Assembly: GCA_016777545.1 (NCBI GenBank) | Contig: JADHRH010000019.1 | Coordinates: forward strand, 1-11,214 | DNA: 11,214 nucleotides | Direction: 5' to 3' | Origin: Candidatus Pelagibacter sp. | Lineage (GTDB): Bacteria; Pseudomonadota; Alphaproteobacteria; Pelagibacterales; Pelagibacteraceae | Shown here: positions 6,565 through 11,214 of the stretch, one piece after another | Layout: every line of letters begins with the position of its first letter | Numbering within the stretch: the first letter of the stretch is position 1 | Notes under the pieces: model-generated | What the model was told of the DNA's origin: nothing | Databases searched by the model: none | The model's input: only the letters and a program-made list of their open reading frames with translations | Position numbers and translations under genes: made by a program

Positions 6565-7413
6565 ATGGGAAAACTATATACATTTTTAAAATATTTTTTC
6601 ATAACAATTTGGACAGTATTTGTTGTGGCACCTTTTCTTTGGGCACTTACAACTTCCTTCAAAGATTTTAATTCAGTTAATGGAGGTGTTACTTATATTC
6701 CATGGGTTGATTTTGAACCAAACCTAGAAGGTTGGAGGGTTTTAATTAAATCACCAGCAGAAGGAGGGGTAGATATTGTTGAACCTTATTTTAACAGTCT
6801 GTTTGTAACATGTACTGCAAGTTTAATAAGTATAATCCTTGGAACCTTATCTGCTTATGCACTTTCAAGATATACTTTTAAAGCAGGTCCCATAAAAAAT
6901 AATGACATTACCTTCTTTTTTATTTCTCAAAGAATTATGCCACCAATTGTTTTATCAATACCTTTCTTCTTATTTTTAGGAGCTGTAAATTTATTAGATA
7001 GTCTAATCGGGCTGATAGTCGTTTATATCGTTTTGTTAATGCCTATAGCAGTTTGGATTATGGTTGACTTCTTTAACAAGGTACCAAGAGAAATAGATGA
7101 AACAGCATTAATAGATGGATGCAATCCTTACCAAGCATTTTTTAAAGTCGTATTACCAAATTCAATACCAGGTTTAATTGTTGCTGGAATGTTTTGTATA
7201 ATATTTGGATGGATCGATTTCTTTTTTGCATTTATTCTAACTTTTACCGAAGTACAATTATTACCAGTTAAAATAGTTGCCTTAAATTCTTCAATTACAC
7301 CATGGTGGAGTTTATCTGCTTCAGCATTAGTTTCTGTTGCACCATTAATCGTAGTTGCATTTATTGTTGAAAGATATTTGTCAAAAGGAAATTTGTCTGG
7401 AGCAATTAAATAA
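6565..7413 (+). CDS. ABC transporter permease, second subunit (CUT1/MalG-like)
   Basis: This 282-residue partner permease is predicted to have six membrane segments (about 10-30, 78-100, 115-140, 147-170, 202-225 and 250-270). Its EAA-like coupling loop is DETALIDGCNPYQAF (178-192), with DG at 184-185 and Pro at 198. The MalG-type feature of a soluble periplasmic stretch between the first and second helices (about 31-77) is present. Its stop overlaps the start of the first ATPase gene by one base (TAATG), which suggests translational coupling and matched subunit amounts. Together with the 5702 permease it would form the heterodimeric membrane domain of the importer. Confidence 0.93.
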   Translation: MGKLYTFLKYFFITIWTVFVVAPFLWALTTSFKDFNSVNGGVTYIPWVDFEPNLEGWRVLIKSPAEGGVDIVEPYFNSLFVTCTASLISIILGTLSAYALSRYTFKAGPIKNNDITFFFISQRIMPPIVLSIPFFLFLGAVNLLDSLIGLIVVYIVLLMPIAVWIMVDFFNKVPREIDETALIDGCNPYQAFFKVVLPNSIPGLIVAGMFCIIFGWIDFFFAFILTFTEVQLLPVKIVALNSSITPWWSLSASALVSVAPLIVVAFIVERYLSKGNLSGAIK

Positions 7414-8492
7414 TGAATTTAGTTGGTGAAAATTTATCATATAAATTAACTGAAGAGTTACAGTTGAGAAAAATCTCTTTTAATTTTGAAAAGGGAAAAT
7501 TATATACAATTTTAGGAAGAACACTTTCTGGGAAAACGACCCTATTAAAAACAATAGCTGGATTACTTATGCCAGATAGTGGAACAATTAAATTTGAAGG
7601 TAAGAATTTTTTAGAGATACCAGTGTGGGAAAGAAATATTGCTATGGTTTATCAGCAATTCATTAACTACCCTCACTTAAATGTTTTTGAAAATATAGCC
7701 TTTCCATTAAAACAGAGAGGTTTAGATCCTCAAAAGATTAATGAAGAAGTTTTTAATTCTTTAAAATTAGTAGGATTAGAGGGCTATGAAAAAAGAAAAA
7801 TTCAAGAATTATCAGGCGGTCAACAACAAAGAGTTTCAGTTGCAAGATCACTGGTAAAAAATGCAAAAATTTTATTATTAGATGAACCATTGGTTAATTT
7901 AGATTACAAATTAAGAGAGCAGTTGCGTGAAGAGTTTAAAAACATATTCATTAATGGCCTATCAGAAGAGAGTATTGTAATTTTTTCAACAACAGATCCT
8001 AGAGAAGCAATGGAACTTAATGGTGAAGTTATTGTTCTTGATGAGGGTAAAGTGCTTCAAGTGGGTGCTGCAAAAGAAATATTTGAAAACCCTAAAAATT
8101 TAAAAGTTGCAGCTATTTCAAATGATCCACCAATGAACATTTTAAAAGCTGAGATAGATTCTAATAAAATAAAATTTGAAAATATTGAAATAGATATTCC
8201 AGATCATTTATCAAAAATAAAAGATAAAAATTTTAATTTTGGCATAAGAGCATCAGATGTAGAATTAAATGATAATGGATTTGAGTTTGAAGTAGAGCTT
8301 GCAGAAATTAGTGGTTCAGAAACCCTACTCCATCTAACTAGAGGAAATGCAAAAATTATAACTAGTATAGAAGAAGTTATGGATTTTAAAATTCGAGATA
8401 AAGTTAAAATTAATTTTAAATCAAACAAAGCTTATGCATTTGATGAAACTGGAAATTTAGCTTCATCTCCATTTGGAGGTAGTAGTGTCTAA
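7413..8492 (+). CDS. ABC transporter ATPase A, GlpS-like, H-loop histidine missing
   Basis: This 359-residue cytoplasmic nucleotide-binding subunit has the MalK/UgpC-type layout: an ATPase domain at about 1-235 and a C-terminal beta-rich regulatory/OB-type domain at about 240-355. Visible motifs are an unusual Walker A, GRTLSGKT (35-42), a Q-loop in VYQQF (79-83), a perfect signature LSGGQ (133-137), Walker B ILLLDEP (153-159) and D-loop NLD (162-164). At the H-loop, where relatives have V-T-H-D, it reads S-T-T-D: the His is replaced by T194. Walker A and the YQQFINYP region recall GlpS of the rhizobial glycerol importer, which also uses two different ATPases. The gene overlaps the upstream permease by 1 nt and the downstream ATPase by 8 nt. 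It is probably not self-sufficient and pairs with ATPase B. Confidence 0.92.
   Translation: MNLVGENLSYKLTEELQLRKISFNFEKGKLYTILGRTLSGKTTLLKTIAGLLMPDSGTIKFEGKNFLEIPVWERNIAMVYQQFINYPHLNVFENIAFPLKQRGLDPQKINEEVFNSLKLVGLEGYEKRKIQELSGGQQQRVSVARSLVKNAKILLLDEPLVNLDYKLREQLREEFKNIFINGLSEESIVIFSTTDPREAMELNGEVIVLDEGKVLQVGAAKEIFENPKNLKVAAISNDPPMNILKAEIDSNKIKFENIEIDIPDHLSKIKDKNFNFGIRASDVELNDNGFEFEVELAEISGSETLLHLTRGNAKIITSIEEVMDFKIRDKVKINFKSNKAYAFDETGNLASSPFGGSSV
8475..8480 (+). promoter_or_regulatory. Shine-Dalgarno sequence inside ATPase A that fixes the ATPase B start
   Basis: GGAGGT lies within the last codons of ATPase A, 4 nt before GTG at 8485. It selects that GTG as the start of ATPase B, rather than the in-frame TTG at 8473, which overlaps the region immediately before the Shine-Dalgarno sequence and could not use it. 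It is the best core match to the anti-SD sequence seen in the window. Confidence 0.7.
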
Positions 8493-9558
8493 AATTAATT
8501 TAAATAAGATATCTCATTCATATAATCCAAACGATGCAAACCCAACTTATGCACTAAACCCATTTTCAATGACCTGGGAAGATGGAAAGAGATATGCAAT
8601 TTTAGGCCCGTCTGGATGTGGTAAAACAACAATGTTAAATATTGTATCAGGGTTAGTAAGGCCTTCATCAGGAAAAATATTATTTGACGACAAAGATGTT
8701 ACGGATCTTAAAACTGAAAATAGAAATATTGCGCAAGTTTTCCAGTTCCCAGTAATTTACAGCACTATGACTGTATATGATAATTTGGCTTTCCCTTTGA
8801 GATGTAGAGATTTTTCTAAGGAAATAGTGGATGAAAGAGTCAATTCTGTTGCAGAGACATTAAATTTAAAATCTTTCTTAAATTTGCCTGCTAGAAAACT
8901 TACAGCTGATCAAAAACAATTGATTTCTCTTGGCAGAGGACTTGTAAGAGAAGATGTAGCAGCAGTTCTAATGGATGAGCCATTAACAGTTATAGATCCT
9001 GATTTAAAATTTAAATTAAGAAGAAATCTTAAAGAAATAAACGAACAATACAAAACGACTCTCGTATACGTTACGCACGATCAAAACGAAGCCATGACTT
9101 TTGCTGATAATATAGTTGTTATGAGTGAAGGTGAAGTGGTTCAAACAGGAACACCCAAAGAATTATTTGAAAGACCTAATACTACTTTTGTTGGATATTT
9201 TATAGGTTCTCCAGCAATGAATTTATTTGAAACTGATGCATCATCAGCCAATAGTGTTAAAATTAATGATACTTTAATTAAAACAAGTACAGATCTATCA
9301 AAATTAAAAGATAAAAAAATTAAATTAGGCATAAGGTCAGAGTTTATTAAGATAGCCAAAGATCAAAAAGAAAACATAATTAGTGCGAATGTAGAAAAAG
9401 TGGAAGATCTTGGAAACTATAAATTGCTTACGGCAAAGATTGGAAGTCTTACAATAAAATCTAAAATAAGTAGAGAAACAGAAGTTCCATTAGATAAAGT
9501 AGACTTACATATACCTGAAGATAAGTGCTGCATTTATGAGAATGAAAAATTAATTTAA
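8485..9558 (+). CDS. ABC transporter ATPase B, GlpT-like, degenerate LSGGQ signature
   Basis: This second MalK-type nucleotide-binding subunit is 357 residues from the GTG start at 8485, chosen because GGAGGT lies 4 nt upstream; a TTG at 8473 would add four residues. Visible motifs are a canonical Walker A GPSGCGKT (41-48), the Q-loop in VFQFP (Q87), Walker B AVLMDEP (D164, E165), D-loop VID (about 169-171) and an intact H-loop VTHDQ (H198). The signature is not LSGGQ but LTADQ (139-143), followed by KQLISLGRGLVR. Rhizobial GlpT-like ATPases are recalled to have a similarly altered signature. A C-terminal regulatory domain follows from about residue 235. With ATPase A it completes one consensus ATP site: its own Walker A, Walker B and His with A's signature. 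The gene ends 1 nt from the convergent HupE-like gene. Confidence 0.92.
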   Translation: MSKINLNKISHSYNPNDANPTYALNPFSMTWEDGKRYAILGPSGCGKTTMLNIVSGLVRPSSGKILFDDKDVTDLKTENRNIAQVFQFPVIYSTMTVYDNLAFPLRCRDFSKEIVDERVNSVAETLNLKSFLNLPARKLTADQKQLISLGRGLVREDVAAVLMDEPLTVIDPDLKFKLRRNLKEINEQYKTTLVYVTHDQNEAMTFADNIVVMSEGEVVQTGTPKELFERPNTTFVGYFIGSPAMNLFETDASSANSVKINDTLIKTSTDLSKLKDKKIKLGIRSEFIKIAKDQKENIISANVEKVEDLGNYKLLTAKIGSLTIKSKISRETEVPLDKVDLHIPEDKCCIYENEKLI

Positions 9559-9563
9559 ATTAA
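9550..9563. other. Palindrome containing both convergent stop codons
   Basis: TTAATTTAAATTAA is a perfect 14-bp palindrome holding the TAA of ATPase B (9556-9558) and, on the other strand, the TAA of the HupE-like gene (9560-9562). It is followed on the plus strand by A-rich rather than T-rich DNA. There is no G/C in the stem, so it is unlikely to act as an effective terminator, and the two transcripts may run into each other. Confidence 0.4.
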
Positions 9564-10678
9564 AAAAATATTCTTTTAAAAAACCAATAAAAGCCAATCA
9601 ACGCAATTACCAATGAAAAAGGCCTAGTAATTCTATTACGGTACCAAGGTTTATTCTGAAATAATAATGAGATAAAAATATAAGATAAAAGTATTACACT
9701 AATTTGACCTACCTCTACTCCAATATTAAAAGAAATAAGACTTGAAATAAATAACCCGTCTGAAATTCCAATTTCATTTAAAACCCCAGCAAACCCTAAG
9801 CCATGGAGTAATCCAAAAATAAAAATTATATAGGGTCTCATTTTTTTTATATTTTCAGTAAATAGATTCTCAATAGCAATAAAACAAATTGATAGAGCAA
9901 TGATAGGTTCAACAATTATTGAGGGTATTTTTATTACATCTAAAGCACCAAGAAATAATGTTATTGTGTGCGCTATAGTGAAAATTGAAACCTGCAATAC
10001 CAAAGGCTTTAATTTCGAAGAGAGAAGAAATAAAGCGATAACAAATAATATATGGTCTAAACCTTTAGGTATTATGTGCTTAAAACCTAATTGAGTATAA
10101 GATTTAACATTGTCTATAAGCCTTTCTTCTCTTTTGTTTGTTATACTAAACCATTCTGATTTATCATTACTTTCAATTAGTTTTGAGTATAAACCCTCAT
10201 TATTTTTAGAATTAACTCTTAAAATGATGGATCCTAAATTTTTATCCCAAGAAAATTTTAAGTCTTCATCTTTGATATTTTTAATATCAAAGTTAATAAC
10301 GGTATCTCTAATTATATCAGTATTGCCAACCTCGGGTATGTCCACATCCACTAGAGTTAAGCGATAATTAGAATTAGCAGAAGTTAAGTAAATTTTGTTT
10401 TGAAGGTCTCTTATTTTGGAATTAAATTTTTTAAGCAATTCATCAGCATTCATAGTTCTTAAGCTTTCATATTGACCTGACTTTTCAGATTCTTCTGTGT
10501 TAGAGTGATCCATATTCACTTCAGCAATTATTGCCTCAAGATTTAATCGGATTGATAAAGCAGCATTTGTGATATTATTTTTTTCATAAATATTAAGATT
10601 TGCAATTGCTGGACGTAGTTCATGAGCATAAGATGACTTAATGAAAAATAATAAAAATATAAATATTTTAAAAAACAT
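9560..10678 (-). CDS. HupE/UreJ-type membrane protein with exported N-terminal domain
   Basis: This 372-residue envelope protein matches the HupE/UreJ_2 type: a signal peptide (about 1-18, S-Y-A before H19), a periplasmic domain at about 19-190, then a polytopic membrane domain at about 195-370. Family motifs are clear in the membrane half: GFKHIIPKGLDHILF (198-212; H201, D208, H209), FTIAHTITL (233-241; H237), LLHGLGFAG (290-298; H292) and FNIGVEVGQ (317-325; E322). The His/Asp/Glu positions in helices suit transition-metal binding, and classical HupE/UreJ proteins are linked to nickel supply. The metal is not readable here, and no hydrogenase or urease gene is in the window. Predicted cleavage leaves His-Glu-Leu-Arg-Pro as the mature N-terminus. 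The start overlaps the divergent DUF4198 gene by 38 nt. No Met occurs between residue 1 and M56, so a start beyond the overlap would need an unusual codon. Confidence 0.85.
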   Translation of the reverse strand: MFFKIFIFLLFFIKSSYAHELRPAIANLNIYEKNNITNAALSIRLNLEAIIAEVNMDHSNTEESEKSGQYESLRTMNADELLKKFNSKIRDLQNKIYLTSANSNYRLTLVDVDIPEVGNTDIIRDTVINFDIKNIKDEDLKFSWDKNLGSIILRVNSKNNEGLYSKLIESNDKSEWFSITNKREERLIDNVKSYTQLGFKHIIPKGLDHILFVIALFLLSSKLKPLVLQVSIFTIAHTITLFLGALDVIKIPSIIVEPIIALSICFIAIENLFTENIKKMRPYIIFIFGLLHGLGFAGVLNEIGISDGLFISSLISFNIGVEVGQISVILLSYIFISLLFQNKPWYRNRITRPFSLVIALIGFYWFFKRIFF

Positions 10679-11214
10679 TAACTTATTAAATCAGATTTTC
10701 TATTTTTTTGTAATATTATTATTGACTACTTTTTTAAAGTTCAATGTGCATGCCCACGAATTATGGCTTGAGCCAATTAATTTTAAATTTAATAATAATG
10801 AAGTGTCCAAGATACATATTAAGGTAGGCCAAAATTTTAATGGCTCTCCATTTGGTTACTATGATCCAAATAAAAAAAATTTATATTTAGAAAACAAAAA
10901 TAAAGTAATAAATTTACCTCAAAGAGATGGAAATTTTCCTGCAATTCAAACATTAATTTTAGATAAAGGTTTTCATGTACTAACTTATGAAACAAACTAT
11001 GAATTCTTAAAATATGAATCTATTGAAAAGTTTGAAGATTTCTTAAAAGAGCAAAATTTTGAAAGCACTTTAGAAAAATTTGATAAAAATAAGCTGCCCA
11101 CAGAGAGTTATCGAAGATTTGCAAAAGCATTAATGACAAATGGTAATAAAAGTTTTTTTATTCAAAAGCCAAAATTAGACTTTGAGATTATTGCTTTAAC
11201 TTCACCATATAACT
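10641..11214 (+). CDS. DUF4198-family exported protein, N-terminal part (3' end outside window)
   Basis: The frame is open from ATG at 10641 to the window edge, giving 191 complete codons; relatives are about 250-280 residues. A signal peptide is visible, with a Lys/Asn-rich start (K2, K5, K11), a hydrophobic core at about 19-32, and V-H-A before H39. The mature protein would start HELWLEP, the hallmark N-terminus of DUF4198 proteins, which have been annotated as periplasmic components of Co/Ni uptake. A GQNFNGSPF stretch after a beta strand also fits the family. There is no other in-frame ATG near the signal peptide; a start at ATT 10677 would be unusual. The ATG at 10641 therefore implies a head-to-head overlap with the HupE-like gene. 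Together they suggest an envelope metal-uptake or metal-binding module; the metal is unknown. Confidence 0.78.
   Translation, partial: MKNNKNINILKNINLLNQIFYFFVILLLTTFLKFNVHAHELWLEPINFKFNNNEVSKIHIKVGQNFNGSPFGYYDPNKKNLYLENKNKVINLPQRDGNFPAIQTLILDKGFHVLTYETNYEFLKYESIEKFEDFLKEQNFESTLEKFDKNKLPTESYRRFAKALMTNGNKSFFIQKPKLDFEIIALTSPYN

Noticed and set aside
1..11214. Search for tRNA, rRNA, CRISPR arrays, transposases, integrases and attachment sites
   Set aside because: Nothing resembling these was seen on either strand; all long open frames are metabolic, transport or envelope genes.

Overview
The window is AT-rich, gene-dense DNA from a bacterium with a streamlined genome. Low GC, very short spacers, overlapping genes and an all-bacterial gene complement with alphaproteobacterial-style transporters suggest a marine alphaproteobacterium of the SAR11/Pelagibacterales type. 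This is inferred from base composition, gene style and protein flavour; no rRNA or other phylogenetic marker is present. No tRNA, rRNA, CRISPR, insertion sequence or integrase was seen.

Layout. (1) 1-1769, plus strand: the 3' part of a D-2-hydroxyacid dehydrogenase gene (glyoxylate/hydroxypyruvate reductase-like), then an MFS transporter 20 nt downstream. (2) 1772-2854, minus strand: a regulator with an AcoR-like GAF sensor, a PAS-like segment and a Fis-type helix-turn-helix, but no AAA+ sigma-54 domain. (3) 2855-3014: a divergent control region with an 8-bp-arm inverted repeat and a helically phased direct repeat. (4) 3015-9558, plus strand: a six-gene operon with a zinc-type medium-chain alcohol dehydrogenase, a periplasmic solute-binding protein, two CUT1-type permeases and two different ABC ATPases. 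A strong hairpin separates the binding-protein gene from the permease genes. (5) 9560-10678, minus strand: a HupE/UreJ-type membrane protein. (6) 10641-11214, plus strand, running off the end: an exported DUF4198-family protein whose start overlaps the HupE-like start head to head.

How the genes may work together. The regulator at 1772-2854 probably controls the divergent dehydrogenase/ABC operon. The ABC importer would take up a small polar carbon compound, plausibly a polyol, sugar or alcohol, and the dehydrogenase would oxidise it or a product of it. The two ATPases resemble the GlpS/GlpT pair of the rhizobial glycerol importer. Their defects are complementary: the first has lost the H-loop histidine and the second has lost the LSGGQ signature. 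A head-to-tail heterodimer would therefore hold one canonical and one degenerate ATP site. The HupE-like/DUF4198 pair looks like a separate envelope metal-handling module; both predicted mature proteins begin with His-Glu.

The strongest items for follow-up are the asymmetric ATPase pair, the AAA+-less regulator with its Cys cluster and candidate operator, the intra-operon hairpin, and the paired N-terminal histidines in the overlapping divergent genes.
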